From positions 4,150,001 through 4,214,000 of the forward strand of contig NC_058499.1 of NCBI RefSeq assembly GCF_020382885.2: a stretch of 64,000 nucleotides of DNA, written 5' to 3'. How positions within the stretch are numbered: the stretch's first letter is position 1; the number at the start of each line of letters is the position of its first letter. Position numbers and translations under genes: made by a program. The notes under the pieces are model-generated. The model was not told the DNA's origin. It made no database searches and worked only from the letters and a program-made list of their open reading frames with translations. Below are positions 13,980 through 26,021 of the stretch, one piece after another. Origin of the DNA: Scatophagus argus (taxonomy: Eukaryota; Chordata; Actinopteri; Scatophagidae).

Positions 13980-16686
13980 TTTGTTTTTTGACTTGTCAGT
14001 AATCTCCTACAGGGTTGAGATCCTAACCAGGGCGATCTGGACTCATGACCTCAGTATTTATCAAGTCCTGGCTAGAGCCCTCATCATGACAGGCAAACTT
14101 GAAAAAGAGGCAACCGAGTCTGGCATGAAGCTTGAACTGGTGGAGGTGTGGGATTCAACACGTTGGTTCAGATCCAGCTGAGGATCTTTTGTTGCCCATA
14201 TTTCTCTCTCTCCCTTTCTTGACTCAGTGCTTCACTTCATTTTCACCCAAAGAAACTTAATAAATGTTAAAGTGTTTCAAACTTTTCCTCATCAGATGTC
14301 AAATGTTTGTCGTGGCAGAATTTTTGTGTCGTCACTTGATTAAAGAGACAAAATGAAAGTTTGACATGACAGTTTGCCTTGCCTGGTTTGGACGCTTTGG
14401 CTTGGGTGTCCTTTAAATTCAGGTTGGTCTTGTTTTTACACACTTGACAAACACAGGAAAGTGCAGGCTGCAGTAAATGTAGCTGATAAATTGCTTGAGG
14501 GGTTTTATATCCATCAGTAAAAAGCAGTAACACACGATATTAAAATTCACTATCTTATCATCACATCTCTGCAAATGGGATATCAGTGGAAACACCCACC
14601 TGTCGTACAGGGGTTATGGACGTGAGTCATACACAGTTATGACATTTCCATAAGTACTTAAAGGCACCACACTGCCTACAGTGAGTAAGGAGGAGGAGGA
14701 GGAGAGCTGCTCTGCCTCTGTTTCCACCAGCAGTTAAATTGTGCTGATTTGGGCCTCTTCAGATTATATTCCACCTTACGATTTAAGTGACTGAACCGGG
14801 AAGGTGCTGATTATGAGATTAAAGACTTCCTTTAACCAATTAGGAATCTAATTAAGCTTTGATTTGAATTACTCCACACACACACACATACACACGTTAA
14901 GTCTCATCCAAATCAGCCTGCATTTTGTCATTTGTATATACGTAGATTTCATCATTGCTGCTTTTCTGATAGGCTGATAACAGCATTTGAGAGGGGAGGG
15001 GGAATAAAACTGTTCATCAGCTGTTATTCCTCTTTTAACACAAGCTCTGAAACATTCGTGGCAATGGCGCCTTCATTTTTTGATGTGTGATTGCAGCGTT
15101 TGAATTTGAGGATGGGGAGCTTTGTTGTCGTCGTCTCTTCTATCACTCCCCTCATTTGCAGTCCCAACATTACTGTTCGCTATCTACTGTAACTCTCCGT
15201 GAAAAGGCACTTCCGGACTCTGATGTTTACGCGCGGCAAACACACTTGGCTGCTGAGGTCTCGGTTTTCCTCATTGAGGTAAATGAGAGCCGCAGTCAGC
15301 TGTCACACACAGTTTGTTCTGGCTCGCTCATCAGGATCTCTGAGCTCGTTGGAATTTCGTTTTCCAAAGTGACTCCACATCCGGGAGGCGTGTGTTGGCG
15401 TGCTCGCGACAACATCCCGACACGCTTCCCATGCTGCCCTGTTATTTTGAAATCCACGCTTGGGACGACAACAGCTCACCTGAGTTGTTGTTAAGTTCTC
15501 AGTCGGCAGGAGTTTCCTCGCTGAAAACAGTAATTTTCAAACGGTTGTAACGCGCTGTGAGGAACAGAAAGGCTGTGATGATATTCATATAAAGCATGCA
15601 ATCATATTCAAAAGTCCAATAATCTGAAAAGTACTGCATATCATCCAGGCCGATCATCAGTGGACCCCTATAGTACATACATGCATATAAATACAGTATA
15701 GTTTATGTTTACATGTACCTTTGATACATACATTTATTGCCAAAAATCTATAACTGATATTTAATATCAGACACTTTTACACAAGTACTACTCGTATTGG
15801 TTCAATTTCATTAATATTGTAACATCTTTACTTTTGGGTACTTTTCTGTAGTCAAGCATGCAGTATTTCCAGTCATTAGTCATTAGACACTAAAACATGT
15901 TGGCCTTCTGTAATTTCCTTCTTGTGTAATCACTGATAATTTGTCCTCCTGTTTACAGCAGGCAGAACTGCCACATTCCCCAACAGAAGCCTCATCACCA
16001 GGCTTCGTGTGAACATCCTTCCAAAACACACCAGAGGTCAGCGTAATTTTCACATGTGGTGACTTTTGCGTGCACGCGTTTGATTTCCTCTCCACCACGT
16101 TTGCTTTCAGTTGGCGGCACTGCGTTTGGAGGCACCTCAGCGCCGACAACAGAAACTCCTGAAGGGCACGCAGAGGTCGGCACACACAGCCTCGTCGCTG
16201 AAAGCCCAGGGGATTTTCACACCATTCGCAGTGTGTTTGTGTGAAAAGATAAAGTGCTCACATAGTAGAAAGAACAATGAAGACTTTTCCAGCCAAGTCA
16301 TGATATCACAGGCAAACACATCAGTAATTCAAAGCTAATCGTGCTGCAGTGAGTGTGTGTGTGTCTGCTGTCCCAAGGCTGAACTTACACACTTTCTGCA
16401 AACAAAAACACTTAAAAATTTAAAGCGGAACTTAATCCCATTGTGAGGTCAGGAATGAGACCACACCCGACCCTGATGTCACAGCGACCTGTAGTTCACC
16501 TGCACATCACCGCAGTGAGGTCGACAAGTCAGACCTCTGAGGTCAGCCAACATGAGACTTTCAGAGTGTGTAGCGACTCATTAATTAGAAGAATCACCCA
16601 ACACGAGCCTTTTAAAACAGACTAAAACTAAACTGCTCAGCCTGATTTATGAGGGTTTTCTGATGGTTGTTTTTAACATTAAGTGA
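13661..16686. other. Intergenic, upstream of plekha7; no gene seen
   Basis: AT-rich non-coding sequence. The longest open frame (15087-15494, plus, 135 codons) has no recognisable domain and no splice-site support. Apart from the TG run and a short CA run near 14875, I see nothing to annotate. Confidence 0.6.
13948..13976. repeat. (TG)n microsatellite
   Basis: Perfect TG run of about 14 units followed by TTTG repeats, roughly 450 bp upstream of the plekha7 start. Confidence 0.95.
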
Positions 16687-17184
16687 TACACTATATAGAC
16701 AAAAGTATTGGGACTGCACTATTATTGAATTCAGGTGTGTTATGGGGCTGTTGTCCAGGGGTCAGACTCGACCCCTGACTTCCAGTGAAGGGAAATCTTA
16801 ATGCTTCAGCACACCAAGACATTTTGGACAATGCTGTGCTTCCAACTTTGTGCCAACAGTTTGTTGAAGGCCCTTTTCTATTCCAGCATGACTGTGCCCC
16901 AGTGCACAAAGCAAAGCTCCATAAAGACATGGTTGGATGAGTTTGGTGTGGAAGAACTTGACTGGCCCACACAGAGTCCTGACCTCAACCCCATCCAACA
17001 CCTTTGGGATGAACTGGAACGGAGATTGTGAGCCAGGCCTTTTGGTCCAACATCAGTGTGTGACCTCACAAATGCTCTGCTGCATGAATGGGCACAAATT
17101 CCCACAGAAACACTCCAACATGTTGCGGAAAGCCTTCACAGAAGAGTGGAAGCTGTTGGAGCTGCAAAGCTGTCTGTGTGTTTA
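16687..17184 (+). mobile_element. Decayed Tc1-like transposon fragment with transposase C-terminus
   Basis: The left end carries the inverted-repeat motif ACAAAAGTATTGGGAC at about 16698-16713. Two stretches of Tc1-type transposase follow in the plus sense. The first is FQHDCAPVHKAK, around the second catalytic aspartate. The second is TWLDEFGVEELDWPTQSPD (16928-16984), followed by LNPIQHLWDELERRL. The frame shifts between the two at about 16905-16925. The expected catalytic glutamate of NPIEHLW is glutamine here. After ERRL an in-frame TGA (17029-17031) interrupts the protein, and homology resumes in the same frame (SVCDLTNALLHEWAQIP). The TGA probably replaced an arginine CGA. No matching right inverted repeat was found. 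The copy is dead and non-autonomous. No domestication is suggested. Confidence 0.85.
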
Positions 17185-17772
17185 GGATGAGATGTCATGA
17201 AAATGGAAGTAAAATCTATGAGCACGTTTTTCCATTCCAACGAGTTCGGGCTTCTAGCTGACTGAGTCACTATGGGTTTTCTGGATCTTCCTCTAAACAA
17301 CAGTGACAAACGTTAAGTGATTTTGTTATTATGTTTTAATACATCTGCTGCATAAAAAACAAGGCGGTAGACTAAACTCTTGTTGGTCTTTCAGCTTACG
17401 GGGGCTCATTTTGGTTAGCAAAAGCCTTGATATGAGAAGACACGGGAAGGCGAAAACTGCATGTCAAAAAAAGAAGTGAGATCTGAAAGCAGACGAACTA
17501 AAGTGAGATTTTCAATTTTGTACCCACAAACAGTGGAATGACACTACAAGCACAGAAAATATTGGGAAGGTTTATCATCCCGGCTTGTCTTCATACCAAC
17601 AAGGACACTCAGAACACCTGAGGCCAAACTCAGCCAATGTCAGTCCACACCAAGAGTTTTCATCTGGGTTGAGCAGCTTCATCTGCAGGCTTCTCAGTTG
17701 TGATGAAGGTGTGTTTTACAGGAAAGTCTAGTTTTAACAGCAGAGTAAAAGGTGAGCGTTAGTATCATCCCT
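17185..17772. other. Intergenic spacer between transposon and SINE
   Basis: No open frame, RNA gene or repeat was recognised here. It may include unrecognised remains of the Tc1-like element's right end. Confidence 0.5.
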
Positions 17773-18114
17773 CCATTTTCTATACCGCTTATCCGTCAGG
17801 GTCACGGGGAGCTGGAGCCTATCCCAGCTGACTACGGGCCAGAGGCGGGGTTCACCCTGGACTGGTCGCCAGTCAATCGCAGGGCCGACACACAAAGACA
17901 AACAACCACACACTCTCACACTCACACCTAGGGGCAATGTAGAGCAGCCAATTAATCTAATGTGCATGTTTTTTGTATTGTGGGAGGAAGCCGGAGTACC
18001 CGGAGAAAACCCACGCAGGCACAGGGAGAACATGCAAACTCCACATAGAAGGGCCCAGACCGGGATTCGAACCTCTTGCTATGAGGCGACAGTGCTAACC
18101 ACTGCACCACCGTG
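17773..18114 (-). mobile_element. Full-length tRNA-derived SINE (V-SINE-like)
   Basis: Read on the minus strand, the element starts with a tRNA-like head. It has an A-box-like GTGGTGCAGTGGTTAGCACT (complement of 18091-18110) and a perfect B box GGTTCGAATCC (complement of 18063-18073). A core about 200 bp long follows, containing TGCATGTTCTCCCTGTG and GGGTTTTCTCCGGG. The 3' part ends in GGATAAGCGGTATAGAAAAT, a tail widespread in fish genomes. The head-core-tail order is that of a polymerase III SINE of the V-SINE type. Family assignment is from recall. A 5'-truncated relative lies at 56287-56363. Confidence 0.8.
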
Positions 18115-21100
18115 TGTCAGGGCTTCAGCCTATTTCTTTCATTTATTTTTTCCGCTAAATGTCGTTTATGTGGCATATTTGTGTTTTCAGGCCTCAAAGC
18201 AATAAAGAAGTCTTGAGCGGGTTATGTACCAAATATGATAAGTGAGTTTAAAAAGAAGCTTGCGTGACTTTCCGCGTGCACCTCGGTTGTTTTAAAACGC
18301 ATTAAATCCGTTTTATGGGTGTTTGGGTTTTAAGGTGTTTGTTATTAACCCTACTGTTGCTTATGTTATTACACGAGCTCCACCCATCTGGCAAACCAAG
18401 CAGCACACAACAGTCATTATTTGAAATGATTATTTGCATGCGCCGTGTGCTGAAGGTCTGCCGCAGGCTGACGCTGAAGGCAGACTGCAGCACTTCTGAC
18501 AACACGACTGAAACGGGTTGGTGTGTGTGAGGACAGCAAAGCCATCGTCGCCACTTCACTACAAAGTGAGGGCAGTATCAATCCGCCAAATGTTTCTCCT
18601 CTTCTTTTATTTCTTTTATCTTATTTTTCTGTTCGAGCAGCATATTACACAGAACTATTTCATCACGGTGAAGGAATTCACGTCTAATCCAACCTGCTTT
18701 TATTGAACAATATCACAGAGCCTGTTCTGGCTTCAAGCCCTCAGCAGACAGAGGAAGGGAGGGGGGGAGAGAGGGGGGACGGAGGGGGGAGGAGGGAGGA
18801 AGACAAGCAGAAACAACATCATTCTCTGTCCCGCAGCCTCTTCTTCCCGCCTTCCTCTCTTGTTGTAACGGGTCGCCGAGGCTTTCAGGGACCTTCACTG
18901 AGCACTTTGTGGGTCTTCGCTCTTGAGTCCGCGTTGCGTCAGTTGCCGGAGCAGCAGAGGACCTCAGGTGGCAACGAAATGTACAGAAACACTCGCATAC
19001 CAGATGCGCACACGGCTCAGCCGCACACATTCGTGCCACCGGTACTCCACGTTGTTTCTTGAGTACATGTGGAGTGAAGAATGCACGGCTGGGCTCGGCT
19101 CGGCTCGGCTAGGCTCGACTCCACGGCAGAGCTGCTCACTTGTGTAACAGGCTGCAGGCCTGGTGGGGCTTTAACCCTCCTGCTCCAACGTCCCAGCTAA
19201 AACACTCAGGTGGATTCAGAGAGAGGGAAAAACACTGTCATTGTTTTATGTAGTTATTAAAGCTGCTGGATACAACAACAATAACAACAACAACAGGTGT
19301 GTTGTGTTGTGTAATATTTGTGACAGAGGATAGTAAGTAAACTCCTGTCTTGCTTGCAGGCTTATTTCTAAGCTTTTTACTTCATTATACAAAAAGATAT
19401 GTGCACGGTTTTAGATTTAAGAAAGAAGCACCTTTTACCTTTTTCTTATTTTCTTAATTATATAATTTTACGTTTCTATAATGTATTTCTGAAGATATAT
19501 GGTGACAGATGACGAAGTTGAGCCTGAAGACTCGATAAAACCTTTTGGGAGATTTTCTGCATCACTTTGTCTCCCCCTGGTGGACGGAGGTAACATAACA
19601 TCTCCCTGCTGGTTAAGAAGCAAAGTCAGTTCTGTAGTCTGATAAAATATGTGCTGGAATCCAATGAAATGTCAACAATTTATAAAAGATACAAGAACTA
19701 CTTTACTGATAAGAATCATTACAGAAAATGTTTTCTTGTAATTTCCAAATTTTTTTTGCATCAGATTTCAGTCTATCTGTTCACTGCTGAGCAAAAACAT
19801 CAATGGAGCCAGAAATAAATCAAATACATTTTGAAAGTGCAACAAAATTGCAAATCAGGGTTTTTTAAGTGTCTGTGTGTAAACATTGCCACTCTGAACA
19901 CACTTCAAGCTGTGAGTGGGAAAACTCAGCTGCATTTTTATATGTTGTGGATAGTGTTAATTAAAAAATATTAATAATAAAACAGACCAAAAAATGGAAA
20001 ATGAAAGCAAAAATACAAACTTGTGACATTAAGGGAAAGCTAACCATAAAACACACAATAAACTGCTTTGTCCTTTCTGACTGTTTTGCTGTGATTCGCT
20101 GAGGTTTTGAGATTCCACCTGAAACTTACACAACACAGATAACACAGCTCTTGATGATAACTCATGGATCACACTGTAGACACACACAAGAAAAACTACC
20201 TCCTAACAAAGCACATCTGTCAGTGTCAAGCTGAAAACTGTTCACAACCAGGTCTGCAAATGACTGAAGCACTAAAATCAAGCACAGGAAGCTGAATCAC
20301 AGCCACAGTCTTCCAGCCTCTGGGTGCAGCTGAACTTTCACTCAACTTTCCTTTTGAACTGACTTTAATATTTTTGGAATATTGAGCACATTATTAATAA
20401 GATGTTGAAGGTCAGTCCTTAATTTTCTCTCTGACCAGGAGGAAATTCATTCACAGCTGGTGGTAAACCTTATGAGTGAAGACTGTTGAGCTTTGAGAGC
20501 ATGAGCCACCATGACTGTGGAAAGTCAGTCTGAAGGTTGTCTGCCCATCCTGGAGGAACTTTGTTTGTTCACACGGGCTGACACATGATGAAGATGATGA
20601 TGATGTTACTGGGAAAACTCTTTTTAATTTCAGCTGGTGATCACACATTCCTCTGTGGGCTGATAACCTCATCCTCATCACGACTGGTCTGATGAAACGC
20701 TTTCCTTCAGGCCTTTTTCAGATCTATTTAACACACTGAACTTTGACTAATAATTGGTTTCTGATATGGGTTTTCCACAAATTAAGGTTCTATAATTTTG
20801 TTAAAATCCTTAAAATTACCGACTGTATGATTATGCAAATGTGTGTCATTTCAGGAGTTTAACTCTCCCACGTCGATGAAAAGTCTGCTCTTTATGTTGC
20901 GCTTGTGCATTGCAGACATCAAGCATCCACATCACAGGTGTGTGACATGAATATTAAGCCAGAATTGGCTTCCAAACTATTTGTGTTGTCATAAATCGTG
21001 CTTGTTTAGGCTCACAGACAAACTTTTCGCTGTCAGCAGATGAAAGCAGAAACAGCTGGTGGAGGTGTACTCTCTTATGGCTCCTGAAAAGACAAAAACA

Positions 21101-21985
21101 CAGCACATTTAATACTCTGCTGTTGTTTTCATTGAAGGAAACTCATACACTGACAGGTGAGGCTGTGCCGTCATAAGCTTCGTCCACTGCCGCAGGTCAG
21201 CCAGAAGCTGCTGCTCCATCAGCCGGATCAGAGGGCCGAACCCCCCAAAAGCAGCTTAGTTGACTGGATTACAGCGTAATTGCTGTTCCGTTTCAATCAG
21301 CTGTACTAAGCTGATGTTTCCTGTTTACATAATTCTTGCAGAACTTGTTTAAATATGTTGTTTCCTCCCTTTTCAGTCTTGGCACATACATGTACAGAGA
21401 AGAGGTCAGTTGCTTTGACTGAGCCTGTGCTTCCCCAACTGCCTCCTCATCATCACTTCAGTGGATCTACAGTGGAGTGTTGAAGCCATCATGGAAGATG
21501 TAAAAATTATTTAGATTCAAATGCTTTGGGCGGGGAATAGAAAACAATGTCTTTTTGTTTTTTGCTCTTGTTGCAGACATGGCTGTCTGCTTGTTCTCTG
21601 TTGGCTCTAACAGAAAAGCCTTTACATTTTTCAGTTTAAAGTACAAAACAACAGTGAATAAAACCTGGTTGTCATTTTTACCACATGGGGGCAGCAGAGT
21701 TACGTAGTTGTCATCTGATGAAAGTTTATGTCCAAATATGGTCCTCTGGGTATGACAGGAAGCTCCAAATATGTCACACATCCTGTGACTACAAACAAAA
21801 GTATTTTGATGTCATGGTGAAGTAAGTTTAGTGGCAGCACTGATCTCAAAGGTCAAAACAACCCGTCTGCTTCCTTTTTCAGGACAAACTGCAGTACTGA
21901 AGCTGTTTGTACAGTTTTTAATTATCTGCTGTGCGTATGGATGAACATTTCAATAAAGCATGAATCTAATTTCTGGTTTTGAGCT

Positions 21986-22036
21986 AGACAGACAGACAGA
22001 CAGATAGACACTTTACTGATCTCGAGGGAAATTCAT
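21986..22036. repeat. Retroposon tail with (GACA)n
   Basis: A GACAGACAGATAGACA run precedes CTTTACTGATCTCGAGGGAAATTCA. This resembles the common fish repeat end in which a GATA/GACA microsatellite adjoins a TTTATTGATCCC-type sequence. Family not determined. Confidence 0.6.
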
Positions 22037-22166
22037 CTCTTTTTAATTTATCGCTTGTAAATAAGGATTTTTAGGACGTGTTAAGGCAGTGATTTTTGAC
22101 ACTTTAACTGTGTTACTTTAACTTTTATTAGCAAGCAGTGGAACACCATGACCACTGTGACCTCAC

Positions 22167-22187
22167 TGTGTGTGTGTGTGTGTGTGT
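22167..22187. repeat. (TG)n microsatellite
   Basis: Perfect TG run of about 10 units. Confidence 0.9.
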
Positions 22188-22913
22188 AATGTCACGTACC
22201 AGCGGAGAGGTGCGCCCCCCGGTGGTTGAACTGAAATACTACACACTGAGCTCTCGGTGTTTGGTCCGTCTGTCTGGGTGTTGGTCAGACACACTAATCC
22301 ACTTGAGCGTGTGTGCCAGAATAGATAAACATGCGCGTGTCACACCCTATTTATACTGTCTGATTCATAATGAGTGGTGTGAGTTACATGTGGGGATATG
22401 AAAGAGTTCTGATGACAGTGATTATCATTTTAGTGGTTGTTTTCATTAATTCTTCTGAAATGGAAGTGAGCCGCTCCTTATTTCGTCGAGAGCTGCTGGA
22501 GCCCCTTGAAGGCCCCAAAAGGGACTTCCAAGCCCACTTTGTGGATCGCTCAGAGCAGTGAGGATCCTAAATGTCACATGTTCATCAGCATTTTGATATA
22601 ATTTAATGTAATTATTAAATAGACTGTTCAGATGTATATAAAGTGTAAATGTTAAAGTAAAAAAGAGAGACGTGTGAATGAACAGAACAAAACAATTAAC
22701 GGCAGATGAGGTGAGAATTTGGGATTTTTGCATCAGGGGGTCAGTAAACTGCACTGTACAATACACAGGAAGATTAGCCTTGTTTCCCTCAGCCTTCCAT
22801 GCAGTCTGTGTGTGTGAGTTGGTGTCAGACACAATAACTGCTGGTAGATTGCATCATCAGCTAATTGTGACCCAGGAGATACCCTTCTCTGGCAGGCAAG
22901 CGAGAGGGGCAAC

Positions 22914-22916
<3 letters not shown>

Positions 22917-22954
<38 letters not shown>

Positions 22955-22959
22955 GTGTG
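22917..22959. repeat. (GT)n microsatellite, imperfect 3' end
   Basis: About 14 GT units followed by interrupted GT (AT and GAGT interruptions). Confidence 0.93.
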
Positions 22960-24154
22960 GCTGAAAACCCACTGCCTCTGCCTCTGCTGCTGCTGATTCT
23001 GCCACTGCTGCAATCACCTGCAATCCTTTCAACGCCTCGCCACTCCTGCCAGTTGCCTGGAGACGAGGTCGCCTAGGCCGCAGAGATGATGATACTGGTG
23101 GAGGATGAGGAGGAGAAAGATGGAGACAAAGATACACAGAGAGGAGTGGGTTCGAAAAGGAAAAGGGAAGTGTGTGTGTGATAAAGGAGGTGAAGGTGAT
23201 ACTTTCACGTTGTAGGAGGGAATCGCAAGCTCAGTGGCTTCTGATTTCTCATTTTGCATCCTGTCGAAGTGTCCCTGAGCAGGACAGCGAACCCCTGAGC
23301 CCTGCACAAAATTACCAGCAGAACCAGAAACAGGATTGTCAGGCAGTGAGACTAATGCAACCACCCAGCGTCACGTCCTTACACACCAAGGAAAAACGAG
23401 AAAAGAGTTTGTCTTTCACTTCTCGGCTCACAGCTCATGTCGTCAGGTCAGCTTCAGAAGCCTCAGTAACAAAGGCACAGCACCTGCAAACACTCTGGAC
23501 AAAAATGGCTCCTGGTGAAAATCCCAGATGTTACTGAAAACACAAGAAAAGCTCTGAAAATGTCAGTAGTGAAAGAACAAATTTGAGGTTTTGTTCAAAT
23601 GAAGGAAAAACCTGTGCATTCATCTTCTTTAGCATTAAATAAAATGCACATTTGTGTTTCTTTTAAATACTCGTCATTTCCTTTCTGTGCTGACTTCATT
23701 TTCACATTCTGGACTGGCTGATTGGTTGGTTGAATGCCTGGTTGAATCTCGATCTCAGTTTCATAAAACAGGATGCAGACTTTTAAATTATTAAAAGCAG
23801 CCCCTTAAGATGGAGTCTGTGTTTTGCAGAAGAGCAGAGCTCCTCCTGGTGCTGTGGAAGCTGAGAGATTTTCTAAAGCGACGTGCTCGAGTGGTTCCAC
23901 GCATTCCCTCCACAACGCTGCGAAATGTCTGACACCTCTTAGGTAATTAATATGAACTCTTTACATGTATTAAAAAAAGAGAAAGGGACGCTAAACTGTC
24001 AACAAGAACCTTGTTTTTTTCTGTGTGAAACACCAGCAGGAAGTCAATTTACATAGACAACATGTGGGAGGGAAGGCAGGGGGACAACATCAGCAAAAGA
24101 CCCACCGCTGGGTTGACACAGCAACGGTGTCAGCGATTGCTCACCTTTGCACCA

Positions 24155-24156
<2 letters not shown>

Positions 24157-24192
<36 letters not shown>
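24157..24192. repeat. (TG)n microsatellite
   Basis: Perfect TG run of 18 units. Confidence 0.95.
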
Positions 24193-24195
<3 letters not shown>

Positions 24196-24351
24196 CAGGG
24201 GGTGGGCAGAGCGTCAGAGACCTGCTAATTGATTTCATCTCTCTGGAAAGTCATTTCATCATCCTTGGTGTTTTTAACCCTTGTCTTACGACAGCCTTAC
24301 AGCAGTCGGTCTCACGGAGACTCACAGCCCGGTGGGAAATTATAAGCTCAT

Positions 24352-24354
<3 letters not shown>

Positions 24355-24400
<46 letters not shown>

Positions 24401-24421
24401 GAGGAGGGAGAGAGAGAGAGA
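24355..24421. repeat. Compound (TG)n(GA)n microsatellite
   Basis: About 19 TG units followed directly by GA/GGA-rich repeats. Confidence 0.95.
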
Positions 24422-26013
24422 TGAGGTACATGAGAAGTGAGCAGTGAAGGAGCCCTAAAAAATAAGTAATGGATGGTTATGATGGATGAATAAAAGAAAA
24501 ACGTGCACAGAGCGTGTTTCTACTGCAGATGTTTAACTGGATCTTAAATATTTAAGACACCCGCAAAAGAGACTGCAAGCACAGTGTAAAACCTGACACT
24601 CACTGATTGGTTTTTGCAGGTTAAAGATGTGTAGACATGTCAGTCAAAGCTGGACTAAACCTGTCTGAACAGTGAACGCTTCTCAGACGTGTAGGCTACA
24701 CATAAATGTCTCACTGAGGACATTTCAGTTTCCAAACTACAGGCTGAGCCACTGAAATGCAGTCTGCGAAACCTGTCAGTCCAGCAGTGGCCACGTTTTA
24801 ATGTAGGAATCCTAATCGGTAAGTCTGCCTGCTGACAGCGAGCTGTGCAGGTGCCTTAGTCTTACCTGAGGTGCAAGTCACACACAGATGCGTGTACTCT
24901 TACAAAGTGTGCTTTAAACCTCACGCTGGGTGTGTCGAAACTGTGTGACAGGTTAAACTGCTCTGTTTGTCCGCAGTGTTGCTTTTCTGCGTGTTTGTGC
25001 TGTTTCGGCAGCTCAAACCACAGACTGCGGTTGTGACTGTGCTGACCTGCATTTTAAAAGTGTCGCTATGATACACAGACTCTTGCATTTTGTTAAAGCA
25101 TGAACTGATTTTATCTCAGCTAACTCACAATGTCCCTCTGTTTACGAGCCCTGGGACTGTCTCAGCTTCACTGCGGCGCCCGGGGCAGGAAACGGCACAT
25201 GGGCAAGTAATTCAAAGTCATAAACATGAGATTTTCTCCTGTACTTAAACGCCACAGGTCGAAATTAAGACTCACGTGTCTCTTGCAAATGAAAAACAAA
25301 CAACAAAGATATCATGTGACAAATTTTATTGATTCGACAAAGCACCTAATGACAGATTTTCTACAGATGATTTCTGACATATTTTTGGCTACATGGTGTT
25401 ACCATGAGAGGCTGAGTGAGCTACAGGACAAAGTGTTCGAATGTTTGCAGACAAAGCCAGAATTAGGACATCCATCTCCACACTCAGTACTAAAAGGCTG
25501 CGTTTAGGTACCATCAAAGAAGGAAATACAAGACAACTTCAATATCAAGAACCAAAATATTGGAACAACAAGACAAAATCCTTCAAGCTTTCAAAACACT
25601 TTTGCACTGTGGAGCTCTGCTTTCTTATGATAGCATCAGTGTCTACTTTTAACTTCTATGTAAACCACTGCAGTTTGTTCACGCATAAAAAAACACATAA
25701 AATCAGTAAAAAATAAATGACAAGCTCCGTAGGGCAAAAATAAGTTACATTACTAGGTCATCAGTATATAAGGCATACAAAAAACAACATTCCACACATT
25801 AATGCTGAGGTTAATATGAGAAAGTGTCAGTCAGTGCAACAGTCACACAATGTATAAAACCTTTTGAGGTACAAGGTTGTTCAACTTGACACCGAACATT
25901 AAAGTTGGCCTAACATCAAATTTCTAATTGGCCTAAATCAAAATCACTGTTGCATTGCAACCAATCACGAGTTCTCATCCAAAAAGGAAATTAAACATTC
26001 AGTGTTCAGGACT

Positions 26014-26021
26014 TTTATTTA
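26014..26021 (-). terminator. Poly(A) signal adjoining the ppp1r15 stop codon
   Basis: On the minus strand the last codons read TTG AAA TAA and continue ATAAAAG. One AATAAA hexamer is formed by the stop codon itself and its flanks (complement of about 26014-26023). If used, the 3' UTR would be only some 20 nt. Further AATAAA-type hexamers occur downstream (for example near 25325), so usage is uncertain. Confidence 0.4.

Larger units (their letters stand above)
18115..26018. other. Intergenic region downstream of ppp1r15; no gene seen
   Basis: Nearly 8 kb of non-coding sequence with microsatellites, a purine-rich block (18745-18805), a short (GGCTC)n run (19092-19112) and a LINE/SINE-type tail near 21990-22036. 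Open frames of 100-134 codons around 22446-23537 overlap on both strands and derive partly from GT repeats, so I treat them as chance. Part of 25000-26018 may be 3' flank of the ppp1r15 gene. Confidence 0.6.

Noticed and set aside
15087..15494. 135-codon plus-strand frame upstream of plekha7
   Set aside because: No homology recognised, no splice support, ordinary composition; most likely chance.
22678..23137. Overlapping frames of 132-134 codons on both strands
   Set aside because: They include Cys-Val and Thr-His runs that come from the GT microsatellite at 22917-22959, and they lack any domain.
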